Assembly: GCA_030524675.1 (NCBI GenBank)
Contig: JAUNGE010000009.1
Location: 1 to 64,000, forward strand
Length of the DNA: 64,000 nucleotides
Reading direction: 5' to 3'
From: a bacterium
GTDB taxonomy: Bacteria > Bacillota > Clostridia > Lachnospirales > Lachnospiraceae
Part shown: positions 8,712-17,675 of the stretch, one piece after another
Layout: each line of letters opens with the position of its first letter
How positions within the stretch are numbered: the stretch's first letter is position 1
Notes under the pieces: model-generated
Databases searched by the model: none
Seen by the model: the letters and a program-made list of their open reading frames with translations, nothing else
Told to the model about the DNA's origin: nothing
Position numbers and translations under genes: made by a program

Positions 8712-8861
8712 TCAAAATGTAATCTCTGATTTTCTCTTCAGCAAAATGGCACCGCTCACAATCGCCACTGTACCTGCAGTAATCCCAATCACTGCCACTA
8801 CAATGCCGACTGCAATGCTGATAGCTCCGGTGTTGCGCATGGTCTTATACACTCTCTCCAT
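8712..8861 (-). CDS. 49-residue single-pass membrane protein
   Basis: A short gene with AGGAGG nine bases before its ATG. It starts 13 bases after the pyrE stop, so it should be the last gene of the pyrimidine transcript. The product begins MERVYKTMRNTGAISIA, continues as one long hydrophobic helix (about residues 12-42) and ends in a basic LLKRKSEITF tail: an N-out or hairpin microprotein of the membrane. I recall similar ~50-residue proteins beside pyr genes in other Lachnospiraceae, but none has a known function. Confidence 0.75.
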   Translation of the reverse strand: MERVYKTMRNTGAISIAVGIVVAVIGITAGTVAIVSGAILLKRKSEITF

Positions 8862-8873
8862 CGACAATCCTCC

Positions 8874-9563
8874 TTACTCTGCGCTCTTTGCTCCATACTG
8901 TGCATAGTATGCATCAATCGCTGCCTTAATAGTATCATCAATTACAATCTTTCCCTGACACTCTTTATTATATAAGTGCTCCGTCACATCTGCCATAGTT
9001 ACGATTGCAGCGGTCTTGATTCCGTACTTCTCCTGAATCTCCTCCAGAGCGCTCTTATCGGAATCCTTTCCCTTCTCCATGCGGTTTAAGGAGACAATCA
9101 ATCCCTGAACCTGCACATTGCCCTGTGCTTTCAGAATCGGGAACGTCTCCTCGATGGATTTTCCGGATGTCGTCACATCCTCAATCATCATCACGCGGTC
9201 GCCATCTTTTAAGGTAGCGCCAAGGAGAATACCTGCATCACCGCCGTGGTCTTTTGCTTCCTTGCGGTTGGAGCAATACTTTACCTCTTTTCCGTACAGC
9301 TCACTGATTGCCATGGCTGTTGCAACACTCAGCGGAATTCCCTTATATGCCGGTCCAAACAGAACATCGAAATCCAGACCAAAATTGTCATGAATCGCCT
9401 TTGCATAATACTCACCCAGCTTGCGCAGCTGTGTACCTGTCACATACCCTCCCGCATTCATGAAAAACGGAGATTTTCTTCCGCTCTTTAATGTAAAATC
9501 GCCAAATTTCAAAACCTGGCTGTCTACCATAAATTCGATAAATTCCTGCTTATACTGTTCCAT
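8874..9563 (-). CDS. pyrE: Orotate phosphoribosyltransferase
   Basis: PyrE joins orotate to PRPP to make OMP. The 229-residue protein shows KSGRKSPFFMNAG near the N-terminus (substrate loop), the GPAYKGIPL motif, and the PRPP-binding signature MMIEDVTTSGKSIEE around residues 124-138. Length is normal. It follows pyrD by about 50 bases and precedes the 49-residue membrane protein. Together with PyrF it finishes UMP synthesis. Confidence 0.97.
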   Translation of the reverse strand: MEQYKQEFIEFMVDSQVLKFGDFTLKSGRKSPFFMNAGGYVTGTQLRKLGEYYAKAIHDNFGLDFDVLFGPAYKGIPLSVATAMAISELYGKEVKYCSNRKEAKDHGGDAGILLGATLKDGDRVMMIEDVTTSGKSIEETFPILKAQGNVQVQGLIVSLNRMEKGKDSDKSALEEIQEKYGIKTAAIVTMADVTEHLYNKECQGKIVIDDTIKAAIDAYYAQYGAKSAE

Positions 9564-9614
9564 CTTTCCAAAGCCTCCATCTGTTTTGTCTGCTATTGTC
9601 TTATGCTATTTATC

Positions 9615-10529
9615 TTATCTGTCGTGCACTGCCCCAATCAGAGAATGGATATCTTCCACTTGGTATTTCTCCATGTATCTGCGGATTCCTTCCACCACCT
9701 CAACTGTCGCATACGGATTATGAAAATTCGCAGTTCCCACGGACACTGCGCAAGCACCTGCCAGAATAAACTCCAGCGCATCGTCCGCTGTCATAATGCC
9801 GCCCATTCCAATCACCGGAATCTTCACAGCGTGGGACGCCTCATACACCATGCGCACGGCCACGGGTTTGATGGCCGGACCGCTCAGGCCGCCGGTTTTG
9901 TTTGCCAGCGCGAAGGTTCTGCGATTGATATCAATCTTCATGCCTGTCAATGTATTAATCAGAGAAATCACATCTGCGCCGCCGGCCTCTGCTGCCTTCG
10001 CCATCACCTTGATATCGGTCACGTTCGGACTGAGCTTCATAATGATTGGCTGCTTTGCATATTTTTTGACCTCGCGTGTGATGGCCTCCACCGCCTTTGG
10101 GTCCTGGCCGAAGGCAATGCCTCCCTCTTTCACGTTCGGGCAGGAAATATTGATTTCCAGCATATCCACCGGTTCATCTGCCAGACGCTCCACCACTTCC
10201 AGATACTGCTCTGTCGTCTTTCCGCAGACATTGACAATCACTTTTGTGTCAAACTGCTTCAAAAATGGCAAATCCCTCTCCACAAACACATCAATGCCAG
10301 GATTTTGCAGGCCGATTGCATTTAGCATGCCGCCATATGTCTCCACCACTCTCGGAGTCGGATTTCCTGGCCATGGCACATTCGCCACACCCTTTGTCAC
10401 CACAGCGCCGAGCTTATTCAAATCCACGAACTCACTGTACTCCATACCGGAACCGAAGGTGCCGGACGCTTCCATCACCGGATTTTTCAACTCCACACCG
10501 GCGAGATTTACTTTCATATTTAAGCTCAT
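9615..10529 (-). CDS. pyrD: Dihydroorotate dehydrogenase, catalytic subunit (class 1B)
   Basis: PyrD of the NAD-dependent class oxidises dihydroorotate to orotate with FMN. Seen motifs: NPVMEASGTFGSG at the N-terminus, the catalytic Cys in INISCPNVKEGG near residue 133, and GMGGIMTADDALEFILAGA for FMN phosphate binding. It needs PyrK, encoded immediately upstream. The ATG at 10529 overlaps the PyrK stop (TGATG), pointing to translational coupling; an in-frame GTG one codon earlier is the alternative. Confidence 0.97.
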   Translation of the reverse strand: MSLNMKVNLAGVELKNPVMEASGTFGSGMEYSEFVDLNKLGAVVTKGVANVPWPGNPTPRVVETYGGMLNAIGLQNPGIDVFVERDLPFLKQFDTKVIVNVCGKTTEQYLEVVERLADEPVDMLEINISCPNVKEGGIAFGQDPKAVEAITREVKKYAKQPIIMKLSPNVTDIKVMAKAAEAGGADVISLINTLTGMKIDINRRTFALANKTGGLSGPAIKPVAVRMVYEASHAVKIPVIGMGGIMTADDALEFILAGACAVSVGTANFHNPYATVEVVEGIRRYMEKYQVEDIHSLIGAVHDR

Positions 10530-11293
10530 CACAGCTCCACCTCCTCAGCACGAAATACAGGGCCATCCTTGCAGACGCGCTTATTGTGCACATGGCTGTG
10601 ATGGTCCACATCTGTTGACTGGCAGACGCATCCCAGACATGCGCCGACGCCGCATGCCATTCTCTCTTCCAGAGAAAGATAACATTCTATGCCTTTTTCT
10701 GCCGCATATGCCTTGATGGCCCGCAGCATCGGGGTCGGGCCGCAGGCAAAAATCACTTCCGCATCCAGACCATTCTCGCGGATGGCATCCAGCACATTTC
10801 CCTTTGTGCCGGCGCTGCCGTCCTCTGTGGCCAAATACACCGTCCCATATGCAGCAAATTCCTCGTCCAAGAAACGGATATCACGATACCCCAAAATCAT
10901 CTGTTTTTCTCCCTCAAGGCTCTTTGCCAGCTGGAGCATCGGCGGAATTCCAATGCCGCCGCCAATCAGAAATGCCTTTTTATGAATCAGCGGGAACCCA
11001 TTTCCGAGAGGTCCCAGCACTTCCACGGTATCCCCTGCCCGATACGCAGAAAATTCCTTTGTGCCGCCGCCCACAACCCGGTAGACCAGACGGATTCTCC
11101 CATTTTCTTTATCCACCTCGCAAAGGCTTATCGGTCTTGGAAGCAGCTTGGAACCGTCTTTGCTGTAAACTGAAACAAACTGTCCTGCTGCCGCCTGCTT
11201 CGCAATCTCACCAGCCTCAATCCACATGCTGAACACGTCTAAAGCCAGCGCAACCTGGCTTTCCACCTTCGCCGTCATCTTTATCTTCGCCAT
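10529..11293 (-). CDS. pyrK: Dihydroorotate dehydrogenase electron transfer subunit
   Basis: PyrK passes electrons from PyrD to NAD+ through FAD and a [2Fe-2S] cluster. The 254-residue protein has an N-terminal FAD barrel (LLPRPISLCEVD), an NAD-binding part (LIGGGIGIPPMLQLAK, then FACGPTPMLRAI) and a C-terminal cluster motif with the cysteines of MACGVGACLGCVCQ plus a later Cys in KRVCKDGP. The gene is between pyrF and pyrD in the same operon, so this organism uses the PyrDK class 1B enzyme, typical of Firmicutes. Confidence 0.97.
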   Translation of the reverse strand: MAKIKMTAKVESQVALALDVFSMWIEAGEIAKQAAAGQFVSVYSKDGSKLLPRPISLCEVDKENGRIRLVYRVVGGGTKEFSAYRAGDTVEVLGPLGNGFPLIHKKAFLIGGGIGIPPMLQLAKSLEGEKQMILGYRDIRFLDEEFAAYGTVYLATEDGSAGTKGNVLDAIRENGLDAEVIFACGPTPMLRAIKAYAAEKGIECYLSLEERMACGVGACLGCVCQSTDVDHHSHVHNKRVCKDGPVFRAEEVEL

Positions 11294-11413
11294 TTCTCGT
11301 ATCTCCCAACGATTTCAATTCTTTTAATTCTTTTACTCATTTTAATGCCATTTTTTTCTTACTTCTATTTTTAGCACTTCTATTTTTTATGCACATATGC
11401 GCGCAAAGACGCC

Positions 11414-12331
11414 TTACAGCACATGGTTGATATCTGCAATCATATCCACAACTGCCTGTCTGGATGCATCGCCGAAGTTCTCTGCGCCGAATTTCGCATA
11501 TGCGTCCTTCTTGTATGCTGCGATAATGCCTCTAGAAGAGTTCACGATAGCGCCCAGTCCATCCTCATTGAAGCAATACTTCAAATCCTCTGCCGTTCCG
11601 CCCTGCGCACCGTATCCTGGCACCAGGAAGTAGGTATTGGGCATCTGTTTTCTCAGAATTTTGCTCATCTCCGGATACGTAGCGCCCACAACTGCGCCCA
11701 CGTTGCTGTACGTGCCGTCCATAGACTGGCTTCCCCACTCTACTACTTTCTCCGCCACCAGTTCATAGAGCGGTCTTCCATCAATCAGCTTATCCTGGAA
11801 CTCTCCGCTGGATGGATTGGAGGTCTTTACCAGAACGAAAATTCCCTTGTTTTCTGCGTTGCAGACATCCACAAACGGCTTCACGCCGTCTGTTCCCAGA
11901 TATGGATTCACTGTGATAAACTCGGTGTCAAATCCGCGAAGCACCTTGCTTCCCACTTTCACGCTCCCGATATGTCCCATCGCATACGCCGTGGAAGTGG
12001 AGCCAATGTCGCCTCTCTTCACATCCCCGATCACCACCAGACCTTTTTCCTGACAGTACTTCACTGTCTTATCGTACACTTTCAGTCCTTCCAGACCAAA
12101 CTGCTCATACATCGCAATCTGCGGTTTTACAGCAGGAATCAAATCATATGTCTTATCCACAATTTCCTTGTTAAACTGCCAGATGGCATCCGCTGCCCCT
12201 TCCAACGTCTCGCCGAACTCTGCGAAAGACTTCTTCACAATATGCTCCGGCACATAATTCAACATTGGGTCCAGTCCCACACAAATCGGCGCTTTTGTTT
12301 TCTGAATTTTAGAGATTAACTGACTAATCAT
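11414..12331 (-). CDS. pyrF: Orotidine 5'-phosphate decarboxylase (long, group 2 type)
   Basis: PyrF decarboxylates OMP to UMP. Its 305 residues exceed the ~235 of B. subtilis PyrF and match the longer group found in Clostridia and mycobacteria. Visible are ICVGLDPML at the N-terminus, the catalytic GDVKRGDIGSTSTAYA segment near residue 90, and VPGYGAQGGTAEDL. I start at the ATG at 12331, where the conserved MISQLISKIQ begins; the upstream extension MIQQKWRKRDR lies over the GGAGG. It is the first gene of pyrF-K-D-E. Confidence 0.95.
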   Translation of the reverse strand: MISQLISKIQKTKAPICVGLDPMLNYVPEHIVKKSFAEFGETLEGAADAIWQFNKEIVDKTYDLIPAVKPQIAMYEQFGLEGLKVYDKTVKYCQEKGLVVIGDVKRGDIGSTSTAYAMGHIGSVKVGSKVLRGFDTEFITVNPYLGTDGVKPFVDVCNAENKGIFVLVKTSNPSSGEFQDKLIDGRPLYELVAEKVVEWGSQSMDGTYSNVGAVVGATYPEMSKILRKQMPNTYFLVPGYGAQGGTAEDLKYCFNEDGLGAIVNSSRGIIAAYKKDAYAKFGAENFGDASRQAVVDMIADINHVL

Positions 12332-12398
12332 ACGATCTCTTTTCCTCCATTTCTGCTGTATCATTTTTCTTATTTATTTTTTTCCATAGTTGTTTTTT

Positions 12399-12427
12399 AT
12401 ATTAGCATAAATTATGGTATTTGGCAA
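12399..12427 (-). promoter_or_regulatory. Promoter of the pyrF-K-D-E operon
   Basis: TTGCCA (12422-12427), 17 bp, TAATAT (12399-12404) on the minus strand. I see no PyrR-type attenuator in the 60-nt leader. Confidence 0.65.
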
Positions 12428-12444
12428 TGACTCCCATCGCTTTT

Positions 12445-14226
12445 TCATCTTTCAGACGTTCCAGGATGTTTCAGCAATTCCTCAATCTTTTGGTTCACGC
12501 GCGCTCTCATGTTTAAACAGAACGCCTCGCCTTTGGGATATTCAGAGAATGTAATCGGTTCTTTTAGTCCCTCCTCGACCAGATTTACCACTGTCTCATG
12601 GTCTGTCAGACTCTCCAAAAGCCGAAATGCCCGCACATCCTGCAGTGCCTCCGCCAACACTACAAACCGCAGCGATTCTTCTGGCATACCATCCTTTCCT
12701 GGATACACCAAAAATGCATCTCCGGCTGGAAACGAACCGTCTCCATCCGTCGAAACATATGGGTTTATGATTTTGCGTGAGCGCTCTGTGTGATAGAAAT
12801 TGTAGCCCCAGTGCAAAATTCCCTCCATTCCAAACTTAAACACCTGATACCCATAAATCCGGTTTCTGGAGGACGGCATAGCAAGAAAACGGTTGGACAC
12901 TTTCACAGCCTGGCTGATACAGTAATAACTCCATATTTTTCCATGTGCCCGCTCTAAAAACGGTTCAATGTGGTTTGACGCGCACACCGGTTCTTCCACC
13001 ACGCCCATCTCATAGAACGTGATGTCCGAGAGCGCATCTAAAATAGGAAAACCTTTCAGATACGGCTGTACCAGTTCTTTGTTTCTTTGATACTGTGCCA
13101 GATGTTCCTCGCTCGGTTCATCCGAAATATGAAAATATGTCCTGTCCGCAATGCCCAGACTTTGCAGCGTCTTTGTGAGTTCCGGCAGAAACGCCTTTAA
13201 AAATCCTCTGTATTCCTCTCCGTCCGCCGGCGTATCCCATCCAAAAATCCGCCTACTCTCCCATCTGCTGTTTGGCGCCTTGTTCAAAGATTCCACTTCC
13301 ACCTCTGCGACAATCTTTGGCGCCGCCAAAGCACCCCACTGTGTAAACAGATGTGCCATCTCAAAATAGCGGATTCCACATTCCTCACACATCTTCACCC
13401 AGCGCTCCAGATTTTCAAAGCCAAACACATAAGCACCACTTTTCGGTTTTTTCACATCGACCAGCTGGACAGTCATTCGCTCTGTCCCCACCTCTGTATC
13501 CAGAGGCGGCGTAAAAATCGGAGTCAAAATCATGTTGCAGCCACGCTCTGCTGCCTTTTTGATAAAATTTTTCATGATAGCCCAGTGTCTTTCGCTGAGG
13601 GCCTCCACTCCGTAGTACTCTGCCAAACAGTCCGCATGGAACCACTCGGTATGCTTCAGCACCTGTGCCGGCAAATCAGCACCTACCACATGTACTGTCG
13701 TCCTTGCCTCCGCGTGCACACCATGATTTTCTGCATCACTTGCTGCACTGGCACTAGCACTGTCCACATCGCAATCTGTATCACAAAATAACACTCTGAC
13801 CGGATACTCTCCTGCCGGACATCCCTGCGGAATCGACACTTCTATCCAAAGACTGCGCCATTGTCCCTCAATCGCCCGCACAATACCATCCGTGACCTCC
13901 TGCAGTGCATCCGGATACAGCCCTGGAACCTTTCTCAGATAATCCTCATCCGACCATCCGGTGCGGAATGGATAAGAGACCGGCACCAGGCGCACCAGGC
14001 GCACACTCACTGGCAAATCTGACTCCACACAAACCTTCATATAACGGCTCAGATTTCCCTCATAAAAATAAGCCGCCTGAAAAGACACCTGCTCTCCTCC
14101 CAGTCCGCAAAGCTTTGGCAGTCTGCCTCCTACAAGGTCTTCTCCTGCTACTTCATCCGCAAACACTTTCGCAAGGGAACTCACCAGACGCACTGACAAT
14201 TTCCCTGTAAATTTCCTTCCATCCAT
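12445..14226 (-). CDS. DUF4091 / GH123-like glycoside hydrolase-type protein
   Basis: The 593-residue protein has an N-terminal beta-rich part (1-190) and a TIM-barrel-like part (200-510) of the DUF4091/GH123 catalytic type: HTEWFHADCLAEYYGV, RYFEMAHLFTQWGA, TYFHISDEPSEEHL with the acidic DEPS pair, and GILHWGYNFYH near the end. The DEP pair is where GH123-type N-acetyl-hexosaminidases carry their acid and stabiliser, but most DUF4091 proteins are untested. There is no signal peptide, so it would act in the cytoplasm. A low-complexity Ser/Ala insertion (DSASASAASDAEN) sits near residue 165. It is upstream of, and possibly in readthrough with, the pyr operon. Confidence 0.75.
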   Translation of the reverse strand: MDGRKFTGKLSVRLVSSLAKVFADEVAGEDLVGGRLPKLCGLGGEQVSFQAAYFYEGNLSRYMKVCVESDLPVSVRLVRLVPVSYPFRTGWSDEDYLRKVPGLYPDALQEVTDGIVRAIEGQWRSLWIEVSIPQGCPAGEYPVRVLFCDTDCDVDSASASAASDAENHGVHAEARTTVHVVGADLPAQVLKHTEWFHADCLAEYYGVEALSERHWAIMKNFIKKAAERGCNMILTPIFTPPLDTEVGTERMTVQLVDVKKPKSGAYVFGFENLERWVKMCEECGIRYFEMAHLFTQWGALAAPKIVAEVEVESLNKAPNSRWESRRIFGWDTPADGEEYRGFLKAFLPELTKTLQSLGIADRTYFHISDEPSEEHLAQYQRNKELVQPYLKGFPILDALSDITFYEMGVVEEPVCASNHIEPFLERAHGKIWSYYCISQAVKVSNRFLAMPSSRNRIYGYQVFKFGMEGILHWGYNFYHTERSRKIINPYVSTDGDGSFPAGDAFLVYPGKDGMPEESLRFVVLAEALQDVRAFRLLESLTDHETVVNLVEEGLKEPITFSEYPKGEAFCLNMRARVNQKIEELLKHPGTSER

Positions 14227-14423
14227 CGCTGTTTCTCCTTTTTTGGTCTCTTCTTTATCTCTTCTTTGTCTGTTTTTGGTCTCTTTTGTCCTTTTATCAA
14301 ATATCGCTTATCTCTCTTATCGTTCTCATTCTCTCAACTTTTATTTTACCAGGCCCTATCCATTCTGACTAGTGTTTCTCTCAAATTCCTATCTTCTATT
14401 TCTTAATTTTTTCAAAAAAGCTA

Positions 14424-14452
14424 TTGACAAATTTATCTTTTTCGTGTATCAT
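14424..14452 (+). promoter_or_regulatory. Promoter of tRNA-Gly
   Basis: TTGACA (14424-14429), 17 bp, TATCAT (14447-14452), 29 bases before the tRNA. Confidence 0.8.
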
Positions 14453-14481
14453 TTCTCATGTATTCAGTAGGTAATACGTAA

Positions 14482-14554
14482 GCGCGAGTGGCTCAGTTGG
14501 TGGAGTACGACCTTGCCAAGGTCGGGGTCGCGGGTTCGAGTCCCGTCTCGCGCT
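14482..14554 (+). tRNA. tRNA-Gly (anticodon GCC)
   Basis: All four arms fold: acceptor GCGCGAG with CTCGCGC, D arm with GCTCAGTTGG, anticodon stem CGACC/GGTCG around loop TTGCCAA (GCC at 14515-14517), and T arm GCGGG-TTCGAGT-CCCGT. It has no encoded CCA. It has its own promoter and terminator and is a single-gene unit. Confidence 0.96.
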
Positions 14555-14570
14555 CTTTTTTATGCCTGGA

Positions 14571-14597
14571 AACCTTGATTTTCAAGGTTTTTTCTTT
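14571..14597 (+). terminator. Terminator after tRNA-Gly
   Basis: AACCTTG, five-base loop, CAAGGTT, then a T-rich run. Confidence 0.8.
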
Positions 14598-14644
14598 TTC
14601 TATAATAGGAAGCTCTAAAGAAGTTTTCTATCTATAGAAAAAAA
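14595..14644. repeat. Degenerate copy of the TATAATAGGAAGCTC hairpin
   Basis: A T-run, TATAATAGGAAGCTC, a short loop, an imperfect reverse complement and an A-run. It shares the 15-base core with the near-perfect hairpin at 57520-57570. The T/A ends on both sides make it a candidate bidirectional terminator between the tRNA and the convergent gene at 14693. Confidence 0.6.
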
Positions 14645-14676
14645 CAGTGCCTGAAACATCTCTTTTCAGACACTGT
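14638..14676 (-). terminator. Terminator of the gene at 14693-15133
   Basis: ACAGTG and CTGAAA (14644-14656) pair with TTTCAG and CACTGT (14664-14676), with an A-run on the plus strand giving a U-run in the minus transcript. Confidence 0.75.
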
Positions 14677-14692
14677 CCCCTGTTTTTATACT

Positions 14693-15133
14693 TTACAGGA
14701 ACTTCTTTATCTCTTCCACATTCAGCTCTTCTCTCGCCAGTTGCTTTCTGGCAAATTCCAGCACTTCCTGGTCTTTGCCATCATAACTGTGCACTTCCTT
14801 TGTCAGCTCCGTCACACCCATCTGATTGCCTTTGAGTACCATCTCAGCGAGCTTGGAAGTGGACGAATCCGCCATGTTTTTCAGACTGGACATCATATTT
14901 GCCATCATCTTTGTCATCACCGGCGCATCTTTTCCGCTCTCTTTGCCCCGCATCCGAAGCATCTGCCCGCTCTTCTTCCAGGCTTCCTGATATTCTAAAA
15001 GCTGGCGTTTGATTACACGGACAAATGCGACATCCTCCGTCATATCCAGAATGTGGCTCAGACTGTTCATCCCCATATCGGCATTTTTGTGGATGGAATC
15101 CAGCATCTGTATTTCCTTTGTCGTACCTGTCAT
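14693..15133 (-). CDS. Unrecognised helical cytoplasmic protein, 146 aa
   Basis: The start at MTGTTKEIQML is preferred because AGAAGGTG lies upstream; the longer frame (MVWFMKK...) has no ribosome binding site. The protein is predicted almost wholly alpha-helical, Met- and Lys-rich, with heptad-like spacing (MLDSIHKNADMGMNSLSHIL, then MTKMMANMMSSLKNMA). It resembles a four-helix bundle of the ferritin-like or DUF-type stress proteins, but I cannot see a conserved metal-binding ExxH pair. Function unknown. It follows the aldo/keto reductase gene at 15330 on the same strand after a ~200-base gap. Confidence 0.7.
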   Translation of the reverse strand: MTGTTKEIQMLDSIHKNADMGMNSLSHILDMTEDVAFVRVIKRQLLEYQEAWKKSGQMLRMRGKESGKDAPVMTKMMANMMSSLKNMADSSTSKLAEMVLKGNQMGVTELTKEVHSYDGKDQEVLEFARKQLAREELNVEEIKKFL

Positions 15134-15329
15134 ACCGCACCTTCTTTCTGCAAAGTTTCCGTTTTCTTTCTCTTTCTTTACAGAATTACTATGTGCCAAA
15201 ACCGCCAAAGCTATACATCGGATTTTCTTCATGAACCAAACCACATTTTAGTTCCATTTTTTAGAAGCCATTTTTTAGAAACCATTTTTTATTCAGGAAA
15301 TGATTTCGCCGTTTTCTCTGCTATCTGCT

Positions 15330-16325
15330 CTATCTCACAGCCTTTGCCATCGCCGCGAGCGCGTCCTGATTCATCCTCTCAAAATCTTCCTGGCTCAATG
15401 CCACATCCGCAGACTTGATATTTTCCGCAATCTGGCTGATTTTTCTCGCGCCGCACAGCACATTGAAGCTGCCACTGCGCATCATGGTCCAGCGAATCGC
15501 CAGGTTTGCCAGACTGCATCCATATTTTTCCGTCAAATCGCCCCATCCTGCCAGCATCTCATTGGCAAGACGAATATTTTCCGGCTTCCACCAGAGCTTA
15601 TTCTCTCTCGCCTCACCTGGCTTTACTACGCGGTCATTCGGCACTTTTCCTGCCAGAAGCCCCTGCTCAATCGGAGAATAGGTCTGCAGTGTGATGCCAT
15701 GCTCCTCGCAAAACGGCAAAAGTTCTGCTTCCACTCTTCTGTCCAGCATACTGTATTTCTCCTGGATGGCATCCAGCTCGCCTGCCGCCGTGTAATCCTT
15801 CAAATGCTGCAATGTCACATTGGAAGCGCCGATAGCACGGATTTTTCCTTCTTCCTTCATGCGCATCAGTTCCCCCATCGTCTCCTCCACCGGAACCAGA
15901 CCATAGGTATGGCACTGCCAATGCGTATACAAAATATCAATATAATCTGTCCCCAGTTCTTTCAGACTCATCTCCAGGTCTCTGCGAATGGCTTTCGGGG
16001 ACAGGTCTCTGTGCACCTCATGTCCCTCTTTGGAAAAATGATGCTCTCCGCCGCCGTCATACCACTGCAGTGCACATTTTGTCGATACAATCACCTCGTG
16101 GCGTCGGTCTTTGATCGCTTTTCCCACCACCGATTCACTGTGCCCAAACCCGTACACTCTCGCCGTATCCACCCAGTTGATGCCGCCGTCCAATGCCGCA
16201 TGAATCGTGCGGATGGACTCTGCATCGTCATTATCTCCCCACCACAGACCGCCTCCGATGGCCCAGGTACCAAGAGACATAGCACTCACCTTAATTCCAG
16301 ATTTTCCGATTGTACGAAACTCCAT
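15330..16325 (-). CDS. Aldo/keto reductase
   Basis: A full-length 331-residue NADPH-dependent reductase of the (beta/alpha)8 type. The catalytic tetrad is visible: Asp in NWVDTARVYG with the Tyr four to five residues on, Lys in VSTKCAL and His in ILYTHWQ. The C-terminal half has the NADP site (VLCGARKISQIAENI, like the SxxRxxQ segment). It is in a carbohydrate-linked neighbourhood (DUF4091 and GH105), so a sugar aldehyde is a plausible substrate, but this is inference. Ribosome binding site AAGGAG upstream of ATG 16325. Confidence 0.9.
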   Translation of the reverse strand: MEFRTIGKSGIKVSAMSLGTWAIGGGLWWGDNDDAESIRTIHAALDGGINWVDTARVYGFGHSESVVGKAIKDRRHEVIVSTKCALQWYDGGGEHHFSKEGHEVHRDLSPKAIRRDLEMSLKELGTDYIDILYTHWQCHTYGLVPVEETMGELMRMKEEGKIRAIGASNVTLQHLKDYTAAGELDAIQEKYSMLDRRVEAELLPFCEEHGITLQTYSPIEQGLLAGKVPNDRVVKPGEARENKLWWKPENIRLANEMLAGWGDLTEKYGCSLANLAIRWTMMRSGSFNVLCGARKISQIAENIKSADVALSQEDFERMNQDALAAMAKAVR

Positions 16326-16450
16326 CTATAATTTCTCCTTTCTTCCTGTTGCTCTGTCCAAAAATCTGCGGGCAGAAAACATGCAAGCAGAAAGCTGCCG
16401 TCCTTCTGTATTTTGAAGTCCGGCAGCCCTTATTGACATAACTAAAAATA

Positions 16451-16527
16451 TGATGATACCAGGGTCAAAAGGTCAGAAATCTGATGCAAGCTTGCTTGCA
16501 AGAGGATTTTTGACCCCAACATCATAT
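16451..16527 (+). repeat. Dispersed palindromic repeat, copy 1
   Basis: Begins GATGATACCAGGGTCAAA and ends with TTTGACCCC and ATCAT, with an inner stem TGCAAGC/GCTTGCA. It lies between the GH105 gene and the aldo/keto reductase. A copy in opposite orientation is at 19932-19994 and a short version at 56898-56939. Confidence 0.8.
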
Positions 16528-16553
16528 GAAAAAACTACTATATACGGCAAGCA

Positions 16554-17675
16554 CTACAGTACATTTAAAGCCTCTGCCAGTGCCAGAATCGTCAGAGACT
16601 GCCCATATGCCATCGGTGCAATCAGAATGTTCTTATAATGGTCTGCATTATAGCCCATTCCTGTACCGCCGGATACATTCAGCACAGTTCCGTCGTCTGC
16701 GATATTCTTCAGAATCGCTGCAACGGCACGTTTTGCGCACTCTAAATAGGAGTCATCCAGAATACCCAGCTTGATGCCCTTTAAGATACCTGCTGCGATG
16801 GCTGCGGAGCCGGATACTTCCTCGTAGCTGGTCGGGTCATTCAGAACCGTATGCCACAGGCCAGTCTCACTCTGCAACTCTTTCAGTGCCTTTACCTGCG
16901 CCTTGTATGTATCTACCACATATTCCTTCACGCCGGCGTTCATGCTGCCATGGAACATCTCGATGTATTCCAAAATACCTGCTGTGAACCAGCTGTTGCC
17001 GCGGCACCAGAAAATGCCGCCGAAATTGTTGCGCTCATTGAAGGTCCAGCCATGGAAGAACAGACCGCTCTGCTTATCATACAGATATTTGATGTGCATC
17101 AGCACCTGATGGATGGATTCATCAATCCAATCCTGGCGGTTGTATTTTTGTCCCATGCGGTTTAAGAACAGTACGGTCATAAACAGAGTGTCAATCCACA
17201 TCTCATTCTCATTCAGACGCACGCCCTGACGGTCGCCGTTTGCACTCGTCACATGCTGGAAGCCGCGCTCTTCCGTTCTAGGCAGACAGCGCATCAGCCA
17301 CTCAGCCCAGTTGATGCAGAGTTTCTCAAACTCTTCATCCTTGCAGCTCTCATTTAACTCTACCAAGGTCAAAAGAGGAGTTGTCGTATTGATGTTGCGG
17401 GACGGAAGTCCCTGTGCAAGATTGTCTTTAAACCATTTGTATAAAAAGTCCTGGTACTCTTTGCGGTCCAGTGCTTTCATCACTTTCAGAAGTCCATACA
17501 GACCTACCCCCTGCGGCCAGTCCCACTCGCGGATGCCAAAGTCACGCTTGAAAAATCCAATCGCCTCTCCGCCCTCTTTCAGCTCGTTCTCATTTGCCGG
17601 ACCATCCAGATTCATTAACTTGTCAATCACCAGATCCAGTTTTGCAATCACTTCATTCTTATCCAATGCTTGCAT
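16554..17675 (-). CDS. GH105 unsaturated rhamnogalacturonyl/glucuronyl hydrolase
   Basis: The 373-residue protein is an (alpha/alpha)6-barrel enzyme of GH88/GH105. It removes the 4,5-unsaturated uronate left by polysaccharide lyases at the non-reducing end of oligosaccharides. Seen: WPQGVGLYGLLK, the ENEMWIDTLFMTVLFL segment carrying the conserved catalytic Asp, the GIFWCRGNSWFTAGI block and EVSGSAAIAAGILKGI. There is no signal peptide, so the substrate must be imported. ATG 17675 has AAAGGAG upstream, unlike the longer MRKRKEF form. The released sugar could feed the isomerase/reductase pair at 32460-34057. Confidence 0.92.
   Translation of the reverse strand: MQALDKNEVIAKLDLVIDKLMNLDGPANENELKEGGEAIGFFKRDFGIREWDWPQGVGLYGLLKVMKALDRKEYQDFLYKWFKDNLAQGLPSRNINTTTPLLTLVELNESCKDEEFEKLCINWAEWLMRCLPRTEERGFQHVTSANGDRQGVRLNENEMWIDTLFMTVLFLNRMGQKYNRQDWIDESIHQVLMHIKYLYDKQSGLFFHGWTFNERNNFGGIFWCRGNSWFTAGILEYIEMFHGSMNAGVKEYVVDTYKAQVKALKELQSETGLWHTVLNDPTSYEEVSGSAAIAAGILKGIKLGILDDSYLECAKRAVAAILKNIADDGTVLNVSGGTGMGYNADHYKNILIAPMAYGQSLTILALAEALNVL

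Noticed and set aside
15300-16331. Plus-strand open frame of 343 codons opposite the aldo/keto reductase
   Set aside because: Composition rich in His, Cys and Arg typical of antisense frames; the minus-strand reductase is complete and clearly real.
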